A stretch of DNA of 8,896 nt from Rhizobium sp. Q54 (GCA_945901195.1 CAMDKB010000179.1:1-8896); one strand, 5' to 3'. Positions 1-6,872 are shown, counted from the stretch's first letter. Notes: a model not told the origin generated them from the sequence alone. A program made the numbers and translations.

Positions 1-1
1 A

Positions 2-130
2 CACATCGACACAATTCATGACCTTGAGAACATCGTCGCGAAACGCTGCGTCGATCTCGCAGCCGAGCGCGAAGCCATCAAGGGAAAAGCCGGATTCCAC
101 TGGTGGCCAAAAATCGTCAAACCGAATTGA
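2..130 (+). CDS. C-terminal end of a probable IS630-type transposase (5' end outside window)
   Basis: An open frame enters from the left edge and ends at a TGA at 128-130, giving 42 residues. It begins HIDTIHDLENIV and ends with FHWWPKIVKPN. The layout of an acidic helix (DLENIVAKRC), a charged stretch (AAEREAIKGKA), then an aromatic FHWWP tail just before the stop resembles the C-terminal tail of a group of IS630-superfamily DDE transposases as I remember them. The catalytic domain is off the window, so no DDE residue can be checked and activity cannot be judged. I could not fix the element's terminal inverted repeat or the TA target duplication typical of IS630 in the sequence after the stop. 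The reading frame is clear; the family assignment is from memory and moderate. It could instead be the tail of an unrelated gene. Confidence 0.5.
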   Translation, partial: HIDTIHDLENIVAKRCVDLAAEREAIKGKAGFHWWPKIVKPN

Positions 131-180
131 TCAACCGGAATTCGTATGACAGATACAAAAAAGCAAAAGCTGCTGGCCTT

Positions 181-232
181 CCTTCTCCCCATGACTATGG
201 GGAGAAGGTGCCCGGAACGGGCGGATGAGGGG
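181..232 (+). repeat. Palindromic intergenic repeat, copy 1
   Basis: This copy starts with CCTTCTCCCC and ends with GGATGAGGGG. It holds two hairpins: a 12-bp stem (181-192 with 197-208, loop GACT) and a smaller 5-bp stem (GCCCG 210-214 with CGGGC 218-222, loop GAA). The reverse complement of the same unit lies at 333-382. Repeats of this kind are scattered between genes in many Rhizobiales genomes. The gap 131-411 holds no convincing gene; besides the two repeats it contains about 100 bp of more AT-rich sequence (233-332) between them. Confidence 0.8.
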
Positions 233-332
233 CAGCGAGAACGTTTGTGTTTTGCGCAACCTTGAAGGCTTTTGTATGTAGTGAGGGTGTTGGTTTTGAT
301 AGCCTCAGGGATTTCTAACTAATTTTACGCAG

Positions 333-382
333 CCCCTCATCCGGCCTTCGGCCACCTTCTCCCCGATACATCGGGGAGAAGG
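333..382 (-). repeat. Palindromic intergenic repeat, copy 2 (inverted)
   Basis: This is the inverted partner of the unit at 181-232. It starts CCCCTCATCC and ends GGGGAGAAGG on the + strand. The large stem pairs 355-366 with 371-382 around loop TACA, and the small stem pairs GGCC 343-346 with GGCC 350-353 around TTC. Its large hairpin begins about 30 nt past the dxs stop codon, so on the dxs transcript it could protect the 3' end or help termination, but no T-run follows it and it does not look like a standard intrinsic terminator. Confidence 0.8.
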
Positions 383-411
383 GCGCTACCACGAAAATTT
401 GCGCAAAACGT

Positions 412-2370
412 TTAAGCAATCATACCCCGCACTTCTTCCCCGCGCCCCAGCGCCTCCAGAACCTTGGCAACAATCCCCTTCGCATCGAGTCCGGCACCGG
501 CATACATTTTTTCCGGCTTGTCCTGATCGATAAAGGCATCGGGCAGCACCATGGAGCGGAATTTCAGGCCACCGGAATCCAGCAGGCCGTCTTCCAGCAG
601 CGCCTGCGAGACAAAGCTGCCAAAGCCGCCGATTGTGCCTTCTTCGATGGTAACGAGCACTTCGTGATTGGCCGCCAGCGAGCGGATGAGATTGCGGTCG
701 AGCGGCTTGGCGAAACGGGCATCGGCCACAGTTGTGGAGAGGCCGCGTGCGGCAAGGTCTTCGGCGGCTTTCAGGGCTTCGGCGAGGCGTGTGCCGAGCG
801 ACAGGATCGCGATCTGTGTGCCTTTGCGGATCACCCGGCCCTTGCCGATTTCGAGGACTTCGCCGACTTCCGGCATGTCGACGCCTACGCCTTCGCCGCG
901 CGGATAGCGCAGGGCAATGGGGCCGCCATCATGCGCCGCGCAGGTGGCGACCATGTGCACGAGTTCGGCCTCATCGGCCGCCGCCATGATGATGAAATTC
1001 GGCAGGCAGCCGAGATAGGCGATATCGAAAGAGCCCGCATGGGTTGGCCCATCTGCGCCCACAAGCCCCGCGCGGTCGAGTGCGAACCGCACAGGCAGAT
1101 TCTGGATGGCGACATCATGCACCACCTGATCATAGCCGCGCTGCAGGAAGGTGGAATAAATCGCGCAGAACGGTTTGAAACCTTCCGTCGCAAGGCCAGC
1201 GGCAAAAGTCACCGCATGCTGTTCTGCGATGCCGACATCAAAGGTGCGGTCCGGGAATTTCTCGCCAAATTGATCAAGGCCGGTGCCCGTGGGCATGGCT
1301 GCGGAAATGGCGACGATCTTCTCGTCTTTCGCAGCTTCCTTGATCAGGCTTTCGGCAAACACATTGGTATAGGAAGGCGCATTGGCTTTCGGCTTGGATT
1401 GCTTGCCGGTGATGACGTCAAACGTGTTGACACCGTGGTATTTGTCGCTGGCGCTTTCGGCCGGCGCATAGCCCTTACCCTTTTGTGTGACGACGTGAAT
1501 GAGCACAGGGCCGGTGGCGTTGTCGCGCACATTTTTCAGCACGGGCAGAAGATGTTCCATGTTGTGGCCGTCAATCGGCCCCACATAGTAAAAGCCCATC
1601 TCCTCGAACAATGTGCCGCCCATCCAGTAGCCGCGCGAAAATTCCTCTGCCTTCTTGGCCTTGTTGTAGAAAAACTTCGGCAGCTTCTTGGCAAGCTGGC
1701 TGCCCGCATGGCGGATGGTCTGATAGAACCCGCCCGAAACCAGCCGCGCCAGATAGGCCGACATGGCGCCTGTGGGCGGGGCGATCGACATGTCGTTATC
1801 GTTGAGGATAACGATCAGACGCGAGTGCATGTGCCCGGCATTGTTCATGGCTTCATAGGCCATGCCGGCGGACATCGCGCCATCGCCGATCACAGCGATC
1901 ACCTTGTTGTCGTGGCCGAGCAGATCGCGCGCCACCGCCATGCCCAGACCGGCGGAAATCGATGTGGAGGAATGGGCCGCGCCAAAGGGATCGTATTCGC
2001 TTTCGGCGCGCTTGGTGAAGCCGGAGAGCCCGCCACCCTGGCGCAGTGTCCGGATGCGCGCGCGCCGCCCGGTGAGAATCTTGTGCGGATAGGCCTGATG
2101 TCCGACATCCCAGATGATTCGGTCGGCCGGTGTATTGAACACGTAGTGAAGCGCCACCGTCAGTTCAACGACGCCAAGGCCCGCGCCCAGATGCCCGCCG
2201 GTGACCGAGACTGTATCAATCGTTTCAGTGCGCAATTCGTAGGCCACCTGCCGCAACGAAGCTTCCGGCAGCGCACGCAGGGCCTTCGGCAGATCAATCG
2301 TGTCGAGCAATGGCGTTTTTGACACGGTCTGGCTGCCAATCGGCGGGGTCGTTATCAGATTCTTGGACAC
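412..2370 (-). CDS. dxs: 1-deoxy-D-xylulose-5-phosphate synthase (DXS)
   Basis: This cytoplasmic thiamine-diphosphate enzyme condenses pyruvate and glyceraldehyde 3-phosphate with loss of CO2 to make DXP, the first step of the MEP isoprenoid pathway and a precursor for thiamine and pyridoxal phosphate. From the GTG at 2370 it has 652 residues; DXS is usually 620-660. Visible landmarks are His60 in TGGHLGAGLG, the ThDP/Mg site GDG 162-164 followed by NDN 190-192, the catalytic Glu383 in GIAEQHA, Arg411 in FLQRGYD and His444 in GPTHAG. Their spacing matches E. coli H49, E370, R398 and H431 within two residues, so the enzyme should be active. The start is uncertain: the frame stays open to a TTG at 2403, with an ATG at 2385, the GTG at 2370 and another GTG at 2325. 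I chose 2370 because AAGGGA lies 6 nt before it; homologues begin near the SKTPLLDTI segment just after 2325. A promoter candidate lies at 2444-2472. Neither xseB nor tlyA, frequent neighbours in this order, is adjacent. Confidence 0.97.
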   Translation of the reverse strand: MSKNLITTPPIGSQTVSKTPLLDTIDLPKALRALPEASLRQVAYELRTETIDTVSVTGGHLGAGLGVVELTVALHYVFNTPADRIIWDVGHQAYPHKILTGRRARIRTLRQGGGLSGFTKRAESEYDPFGAAHSSTSISAGLGMAVARDLLGHDNKVIAVIGDGAMSAGMAYEAMNNAGHMHSRLIVILNDNDMSIAPPTGAMSAYLARLVSGGFYQTIRHAGSQLAKKLPKFFYNKAKKAEEFSRGYWMGGTLFEEMGFYYVGPIDGHNMEHLLPVLKNVRDNATGPVLIHVVTQKGKGYAPAESASDKYHGVNTFDVITGKQSKPKANAPSYTNVFAESLIKEAAKDEKIVAISAAMPTGTGLDQFGEKFPDRTFDVGIAEQHAVTFAAGLATEGFKPFCAIYSTFLQRGYDQVVHDVAIQNLPVRFALDRAGLVGADGPTHAGSFDIAYLGCLPNFIIMAAADEAELVHMVATCAAHDGGPIALRYPRGEGVGVDMPEVGEVLEIGKGRVIRKGTQIAILSLGTRLAEALKAAEDLAARGLSTTVADARFAKPLDRNLIRSLAANHEVLVTIEEGTIGGFGSFVSQALLEDGLLDSGGLKFRSMVLPDAFIDQDKPEKMYAGAGLDAKGIVAKVLEALGRGEEVRGMIA

Positions 2371-2443
2371 GGGAGGTCCCTTCATTACCGGGGGGTCCGG
2401 CAATCAGCAGTAAAACGAATCCCGCCAGGAGCGAACACTTCCG

Positions 2444-2472
2444 ACATAGGGCCGGGATAGCGTACTGGCAAG
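2444..2472 (-). promoter_or_regulatory. Candidate dxs promoter
   Basis: Read on the minus strand, CTTGCC (2472-2467) is followed after exactly 17 nt by CTATGT (2449-2444). The alphaproteobacterial housekeeping consensus is CTTGAC-N17-CTATAT, so each box matches five of six. Transcription would begin near 2437, leaving a leader of about 65 nt before the GTG at 2370. The -35 box is also the first unit of the 12-bp repeat run at 2467-2540. Confidence 0.5.
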
Positions 2473-2540
2473 AACACGGGCAAGAACGGGCGGAAGAGCG
2501 CGGGCAAGATCACACGGCAACTTCACGGGCAAGAACACAG
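2467..2540. repeat. Imperfect 12-bp direct repeats upstream of dxs
   Basis: The core GGCAAGAAC occurs at 2467, 2479 and 2528, with GGCAAGATC at 2503 and weaker versions at 2491 (GGCGGAAGAGC) and 2516 (GGCAACTT). Successive units are 12, 12, 12, 13 and 12 bp apart, so six units fill about 74 bp. The run lies in the 206-250 bp divergent region between dxs and the gene at 2610 and covers the predicted dxs -35 box. It may be a multi-site operator or just slipped-strand repetition. Confidence 0.6.
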
Positions 2541-2552
2541 GGGAAGTTGCCG
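2515..2552. other. Inverted repeat with 10-bp arms
   Basis: CGGCAACTTC (2515-2524) and GAAGTTGCCG (2543-2552) are perfect reverse complements around an 18-nt loop. The loop contains the last intact 12-bp repeat unit, GGCAAGAAC at 2528. It is not followed by a T-run on either strand, so an operator or a leader structure is more likely than a terminator. Confidence 0.45.
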
Positions 2553-2554
2553 GT

Positions 2555-2582
2555 TTGATTGCCGCAGAATTGCGGCTAAAAG
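2555..2582 (+). promoter_or_regulatory. Weak promoter candidate with palindromic spacer, for the gene at 2610
   Basis: TTGATT (2555-2560) and TAAAAG (2577-2582) each match four of six bases of the sigma-70 boxes and are 16 nt apart. The spacer is exactly the palindrome GCCGCA-GAAT-TGCGGC (2561-2576). Transcription would start about 20 nt before the start codon at 2610. The boxes are weak and the palindrome could equally be an operator without this promoter. Confidence 0.25.
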
Positions 2583-2609
2583 CGCGCGGCATCACCACAG
2601 GAGTTCAAA

Positions 2610-3203
2610 ATGGCCGATCCGCGTGTCGTCGCCCTGCTGCGCCGTCGGGAAATTCTGGAGCTGGCAATAGGTCAACTGTTGCCGCGCGTGCGGGTCTTTT
2701 TCGTGGTCGGCGGGTTGCTGGTGCTGATGGCGTCCGCCGCGATGGCGAGTGTGCTTCTGGTGCGCTCGACCTCTCTGGCGCCGGTCGGGATTTTCATGAT
2801 CCTCGCTGGGTTGTTTGAAAGCGGCATTGGTCACCTTGGCCGGAGCGGCGGGCCGAACTCCAACCCCTGGCAGACGGCGGGTGTTGTTCACATCGTCGCA
2901 GGCGGTGTGACGATTTTCGGCCCCGGCGTCCTGCCTGGCTATGTGCTGGTGTCGATTGTCGGCATGTGCCTGCTACTGGCGGGACTCATATGGATGCGGA
3001 TGGGCTTTGCCATGCCTGAGCGTTTCCAGACCGGCGTCATCCCGCTGTCGGCAGGGGCGACCTGCATCATCGGTATCCTGCTCATCCTGCGCTGGGGCGC
3101 AAACGATCCGCTTTTGCTGGGTCTGCTGCTGTCAGGCGAAATGCTCGTGCGCGGCTGGAGCTGGGTGGCCTTGGGCGTGGTGATGGGAAAAAGGGCGGAG
3201 TGA
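2610..3203 (+). CDS. HdeD-like (DUF308) integral membrane protein
   Basis: This is a 197-residue protein with a short basic, probably cytoplasmic N-terminus (RRREILELAIGQLLPRVR) and six hydrophobic segments at about 28-50, 56-76, 87-106, 109-132, 142-161 and 165-190. Six helices in three pairs, small residues inside the helices, and a length near 190 fit the HdeD/DUF308 family. E. coli HdeD contributes to acid resistance at high cell density; most relatives have no proven role, and none is claimed here. The ATG at 2610 is well supported by AGGAG at 2599-2603, 6 nt away. The gene is divergent from dxs and 243 bp before ppdK on the same strand; that gap and the palindrome and hairpin in it suggest separate transcription. 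Membrane location is clear; the family call rests on topology and general composition. Confidence 0.75.
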   Translation: MADPRVVALLRRREILELAIGQLLPRVRVFFVVGGLLVLMASAAMASVLLVRSTSLAPVGIFMILAGLFESGIGHLGRSGGPNSNPWQTAGVVHIVAGGVTIFGPGVLPGYVLVSIVGMCLLLAGLIWMRMGFAMPERFQTGVIPLSAGATCIIGILLILRWGANDPLLLGLLLSGEMLVRGWSWVALGVVMGKRAE

Positions 3204-3268
3204 GGCGGGCAGGGGATGCGCGCGCTGCGATAACCAGTGAGCTGCACGGCTCCGGCTGTCGGCGGTAA

Positions 3269-3283
3269 TTGCCCATGGGGCAA
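3269..3283. other. Short palindrome after the HdeD-like gene
   Basis: TTGCCC-ATG-GGGCAA is a perfect 6-bp inverted repeat 66 nt after the stop codon at 3203. No T-run follows. It could be a weak terminator for the upstream gene or an operator for ppdK, and the sequence does not decide. I found no convincing housekeeping promoter in 3204-3446. Confidence 0.3.
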
Positions 3284-3381
3284 GCGTTAACACTTTGCAC
3301 ACTGCACTAACGGCGCATTGCCTGCTGTTCAGTTTTCCGTCAGACTTGTCGCAATAATCTCACAAGGGAATCACAAGTGCT

Positions 3382-3412
3382 CCGGCCTCCGCAGGCCGGT
3401 GGCTCTGTTTTT
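3382..3412 (+). terminator. Terminator-like hairpin in the ppdK leader
   Basis: CCGGCCT (3382-3388) pairs perfectly with AGGCCGG (3393-3399) around CCGC, forming a GC-rich 7-bp stem. A run of five T's follows at 3408-3412, about 8 nt after the stem, which is further than usual for an intrinsic terminator. The ppdK start is only 35 nt beyond. The 3' arm could instead pair GCCGG (3395-3399) with CCGGC (3418-3422), opening the stem. It could be an attenuator, the terminator of upstream transcription, or chance. Confidence 0.4.
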
Positions 3413-3446
3413 CCATTCCGGCAGACGATCTCCAGGGAAATCTTCA

Positions 3447-6125
3447 ATGACCAAGTGGGTTTACACATTCGGTGGCGGCAAGGGCGAAGGCGCGGGCGGC
3501 ATGCGCGACTTGCTGGGCGGAAAAGGAGCCAATCTCGCCGAAATGGCCAATCTCGGCCTGCCCGTGCCACCGGGGATGACGATCACCACAGAAGTCTGCA
3601 CCCATTTTTACGCCAACGGCAAGCAATACCCGGCCGAATTGAAGGGTCAGATGGAGACCGCGCTGAAGGAAATCGGCCGCATCGCGGACCGCGGCTTTGG
3701 CGACAATGCCAATCCGCTGCTGGTTTCAGTACGCTCCGGGGCTCGTGCGTCCATGCCAGGCATGATGGATACAGTGCTCAACCTCGGCCTCAACGACGTA
3801 ACCGTTCAGGCGCTGGCAAAGAACGCAGGCGACGAACGCTTTGCGTGGGATTCCTATCGCCGGTTTATCCAGATGTATTCGAACGTGGTGCTCGATATCG
3901 ACCATCATCATTTCGAGGATATTCTGGAAGACATGAAGGACCGCAAATCCTTCATGCTTGATACAGACCTGTCGGCCGCCGACTGGCGCGAAGTTGTCGA
4001 AGGCTACAAGAGGCGTGTGCTTGATGAAAGCGGCAAGCCATTCCCGCAAGATCCACATGAACAGCTTTGGGGCGCAGTGGGCGCTGTGTTCTCATCCTGG
4101 ATGAACCAGCGCGCGATCACCTATCGCCGCCTGAACAATATTCCCGAAAGCTGGGGCACGGCGGTCAGCGTGCAGGCCATGGTGTTCGGCAACATGGGTG
4201 AAACCTCAGCAACGGGCGTAGCTTTCACTCGCAATCCTTCCACCGGCGTGCATGAACTCTATGGCGAGTTCCTCATCAACGCACAGGGCGAAGATGTCGT
4301 GGCCGGCATTCGCACGCCGCAAAATATTACAGAAGTCGCGCGCATTGGCGCAGGCTCGGACAAGCCGTCCATGGAAACAGCGCTGCCCGAGTGCTTTGCT
4401 GAATTTGTCCGCGTCACGCAAATGCTGGAAAAGCATTATCGCGACATGCAGGACATGGAGTTCACCGTGGAGCGCGGCAAGCTTTGGATGCTGCAAACCC
4501 GGAATGGCAAACGCACCGCAAAGGCCGCAATCCGCATGGCCGTCGACATGGCGAATGAAGGCCTGATTACGCGCGAAGAAGCCGTCACGAAAGTAGACCC
4601 TGCAGCGCTCGATCAATTGTTGCATCCCACAATCGATCCCAAGGCCGAGCGCAAGGTCATCGCAACGGGCCTGCCCGCTTCGCCCGGCGCGGCGCGCGGC
4701 GAAATCGTGTTCAATTCAGATGAGGCCGAAACGCTGAAGGCGGCGGGTCATCGCGTCATTCTCGTGCGCGTTGAAACGTCGCCAGAAGATATTCACGGCA
4801 TGCATGCCTCAGAAGGCATTCTCACGACGCGCGGCGGCATGACCTCGCACGCAGCAGTTGTCGCGCGCGGCATGGGCAAGCCTTGCGTATCAGGCGCAGG
4901 CGCGATCCGCGTTGATTACGCGGCGCAGACGATGACATCAGCCGGACGCACGTTCAAAAAGGGAGACGTCATCACCATCGATGGATCGACAGGACAGGTG
5001 CTGGAGGGTGCAGTCGACATGCTCGATCCCGAACTTTCTGGCGAATTTTCCGCGCTCATGGAATGGGCCGATGGCGTACGTCGCATGAAAGTTCGCGCCA
5101 ACGCCGAAACGCCTGCCGATGCGCGCGTGGCCCGTAATTTTGGCGCCGAAGGCATCGGCCTTTGCCGCACCGAGCATATGTTCTTTGAAGGAGATCGCAT
5201 CATCGCCGTACGCGAAATGATCCTCGCGGACGACGAAAAAGGCCGCCGCTCTGCATTGGCGAAACTTCTGCCTATGCAGCGCAAGGACTTTGCGGAACTC
5301 TTCGAGATCATGTCCGGTCTGCCGGTCACTATCCGCCTGCTCGATCCGCCGCTGCACGAATTCCTGCCGCATACGGATGCGGAAATGGAGGATGTTGCCA
5401 AAGCGATGAACACGTCCGCCGAGAAATTGCGTCGGCGCGCAGCCGAGTTGCACGAGTTCAACCCGATGCTCGGTTTCCGTGGCGTGCGCATCGCCATCGC
5501 CTATCCCGAGATCGCGGAAATGCAGGCGCGCGCAGTCTTTGAAGGTGCGGTGGAAGCGATACGCAAGACTAGCAAGCCTGTGACGGCGGAAATCATGGTG
5601 CCTCTGGTCATGATCAAGGCCGAGCTCGATCTCACCAAGGCGCGCATTATCGCCATGCACGAAGCGGTGAAAAATGAAACGGGTGTCGATGTTCCCTATC
5701 AGATAGGCACGATGATCGAACTGCCGCGCGCCGCATTGCAGGCCGCCCAGATTGCCGAATCCGCTGAATTTTTCTCCTTCGGTACGAACGATCTCACGCA
5801 GACCACACTGGGTATCTCACGTGATGATGCGGCATCGTTTCTTGGCCCCTATACGGCCAAGAACATTCTGCCCAGCGATCCTTTCGTCACGCTGGACATA
5901 GAAGGCGTCGGTGAACTCGTGAAGATCGCAGCCGAGCGCGGACGCAAGACGCGGCCCGCCATAAAACTTGGCATCTGCGGTGAACACGGCGGCGATCCCG
6001 CATCGATTGCGTTCTGCGAAACAATAGGGCTGGACTATGTTTCATGTTCGCCCTTCCGCGTGCCCATCGCAAGGCTCGCAGCAGCACAGGCGGCACTGGG
6101 GAAAAAGGCCGCAAGCACGGCGTGA
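3447..6125 (+). CDS. ppdK: Pyruvate, phosphate dikinase (PPDK)
   Basis: This cytoplasmic enzyme reversibly interconverts pyruvate + ATP + Pi and phosphoenolpyruvate + AMP + PPi, linking glycolysis and gluconeogenesis. The 892-residue protein has the full family layout: an ATP-grasp domain (about 1-340, with GGKGANLAEM at 23-32 and SVRSGARASMPGMMDT at 94-109), a swivelling phosphohistidine domain (about 405-520) with catalytic His468 in GGMTSHAAVVARG, and a PEP/pyruvate barrel (about 530-885). Barrel residues equivalent to those of the Clostridium symbiosum enzyme are Arg574, Arg630, Glu758, Asn781, Asp782 and general acid Cys844 in GICGEHGG, all offset by a constant 13. Thr466, two residues before the histidine, is the position phosphorylated by the PPDK regulatory protein in plants. 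I start at the ATG at 3447 because proteins of this family begin TKWVYxFGGG and AGGGA precedes it by 8 nt; the frame is open to a TTG at 3318, but that extension has no family support. It ends opposite the convergent gene at 6205. Confidence 0.98.
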   Translation: MTKWVYTFGGGKGEGAGGMRDLLGGKGANLAEMANLGLPVPPGMTITTEVCTHFYANGKQYPAELKGQMETALKEIGRIADRGFGDNANPLLVSVRSGARASMPGMMDTVLNLGLNDVTVQALAKNAGDERFAWDSYRRFIQMYSNVVLDIDHHHFEDILEDMKDRKSFMLDTDLSAADWREVVEGYKRRVLDESGKPFPQDPHEQLWGAVGAVFSSWMNQRAITYRRLNNIPESWGTAVSVQAMVFGNMGETSATGVAFTRNPSTGVHELYGEFLINAQGEDVVAGIRTPQNITEVARIGAGSDKPSMETALPECFAEFVRVTQMLEKHYRDMQDMEFTVERGKLWMLQTRNGKRTAKAAIRMAVDMANEGLITREEAVTKVDPAALDQLLHPTIDPKAERKVIATGLPASPGAARGEIVFNSDEAETLKAAGHRVILVRVETSPEDIHGMHASEGILTTRGGMTSHAAVVARGMGKPCVSGAGAIRVDYAAQTMTSAGRTFKKGDVITIDGSTGQVLEGAVDMLDPELSGEFSALMEWADGVRRMKVRANAETPADARVARNFGAEGIGLCRTEHMFFEGDRIIAVREMILADDEKGRRSALAKLLPMQRKDFAELFEIMSGLPVTIRLLDPPLHEFLPHTDAEMEDVAKAMNTSAEKLRRRAAELHEFNPMLGFRGVRIAIAYPEIAEMQARAVFEGAVEAIRKTSKPVTAEIMVPLVMIKAELDLTKARIIAMHEAVKNETGVDVPYQIGTMIELPRAALQAAQIAESAEFFSFGTNDLTQTTLGISRDDAASFLGPYTAKNILPSDPFVTLDIEGVGELVKIAAERGRKTRPAIKLGICGEHGGDPASIAFCETIGLDYVSCSPFRVPIARLAAAQAALGKKAASTA

Positions 6126-6153
6126 GAGTGCTTCGTAATTATAGGACAGGCTC

Positions 6154-6181
6154 TTTTGATTGATCCCAAGATCAATCAAAA
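6154..6181. terminator. 12-bp AT-rich hairpin between convergent genes
   Basis: TTTTGATTGATC (6154-6165) and GATCAATCAAAA (6170-6181) are perfect reverse complements around CCAA, between the ppdK stop at 6125 and the stop of the minus-strand gene at 6205. The position suits shared termination, but the T's lie 5' and the A's 3' of the stem on the + strand, so neither transcript gets the usual U-tail after the hairpin. Confidence 0.45.
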
Positions 6182-6204
6182 AAACCTTGATATGAAACCT
6201 TCCC

Positions 6205-6699
6205 TTACGTCTTCACAAACGTCTCGCGCACACGTTGCGACTGCCATGTATAGGGAATCCACACGGCAGCCCATAAGACGGCGCCAAGGAGTCCGCGCAG
6301 ATCTGAAAGATCAACAGGGTAAAGCATCACTTCGACTTCGCTGCCCAGCACAGCGAGCGTCGTTGCGAGCCCGACGATGGCCATGACAATTCCGCCGAGC
6401 AGAAATGCTGTAAAAAATTTGGGAAAGCTGCGTTTCCGCGAGATCAGTAGATATATAAGATAGAGCGAAGCTGCCAGCATCGCGATCGTGACCGCAAATT
6501 CGATCAGCACGAAGATGCGCGAGAGCCAGGATACGTCTTCGCCCATAATTGCGGCCGCAGTTCCCGCGTTGCGGATCGCGCGCCAGCCGATATAGAACGG
6601 CGAAAGGAACACGCCGATTGCGGGCAACAATAGCCAGCCGCCAATTCCCACCGGTTTTGTCGTGTCCGTCAATTCGGTCTGTTGAGGCTGATCTGCCAT
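6205..6699 (-). CDS. DUF2569 domain membrane protein
   Basis: This 164-residue protein has a polar N-terminus (about 17 residues) and four hydrophobic segments at about 19-41, 62-87, 95-119 and 134-151. The opening GIGGWLLLPAIG, the central RSFPKFFTAFLL and the closing AVWIPYTWQSQRVRETFV agree with the DUF2569 family (for example E. coli YdgK) as I know it. The function of the family is not established. I place the start at the ATG at 6699: GAGAGG lies about 7 nt upstream and the family domain begins shortly after. The frame is open 42 codons further, to 6825, but that extension is a basic, low-complexity stretch without a matching domain. The gene is convergent with ppdK and divergent from the Bug receptor gene at 6873. 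Confidence 0.85.
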   Translation of the reverse strand: MADQPQQTELTDTTKPVGIGGWLLLPAIGVFLSPFYIGWRAIRNAGTAAAIMGEDVSWLSRIFVLIEFAVTIAMLAASLYLIYLLISRKRSFPKFFTAFLLGGIVMAIVGLATTLAVLGSEVEVMLYPVDLSDLRGLLGAVLWAAVWIPYTWQSQRVRETFVKT

Positions 6700-6756
6700 G
6701 GGGAGGCCTCTCGCTTGCGGGCAGGGCTGTTCCCCCACCAATTTCAGGCCTTTGAT

Positions 6757-6785
6757 ACATTGATCCTTTTGGGCTCGAAGTCCAG
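6757..6785 (-). promoter_or_regulatory. Weak promoter candidate for the DUF2569 gene
   Basis: On the minus strand CTGGAC (6785-6780) is followed after 17 nt by CAATGT (6762-6757), matching the alphaproteobacterial CTTGAC and CTATAT boxes in five and four of six bases. Transcription would begin near 6750, about 50 nt before the ATG at 6699. In the rest of the divergent gap (6700-6872) I see no good promoter for the Bug genes. Confidence 0.22.
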
Positions 6786-6872
6786 CACCTGCGCCGGAAC
6801 GAGACGAACGGGCAGGCCATTTCAAACTGGCTCGACCCGGCGTAACATGCCCCCAACATCCTTGGAGGAAAC

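Noticed and set aside
233..332. A small gene between the inverted repeats
   Set aside because: No open frame with a start codon and ribosome site spans it.
181..382. A CRISPR array
   Set aside because: There are only two repeat units, they are in opposite orientation and about 100 bp apart, so the regular spacing of an array is absent.
664..2322. A 552-codon open frame on the + strand opposite dxs
   Set aside because: It runs antisense to a gene with complete catalytic motifs, is rich in Cys, His and Arg without recognisable domains, and is expected from GC-rich codon bias.
3318..3446. A 43-residue N-terminal extension of PPDK from a TTG
   Set aside because: PPDK proteins begin at the TKWVYxFGGG segment, the ATG at 3447 has its own ribosome site, and the extension overlaps the leader hairpin.
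4938..5660. A 240-codon open frame on the minus strand opposite ppdK
   Set aside because: It lies wholly inside the conserved PEP-binding barrel of ppdK and its composition is that of a shadow frame.
412..6125. dxs and ppdK as a coordinated pyruvate-node module
   Set aside because: They share a metabolite but lie on opposite strands with another gene between them and no common regulatory motif that I can see.
6700..6825. A 42-residue N-terminal extension of the DUF2569 protein
   Set aside because: The ATG at 6699 has a ribosome site, and the extra residues are basic and low in complexity with no match to the family.
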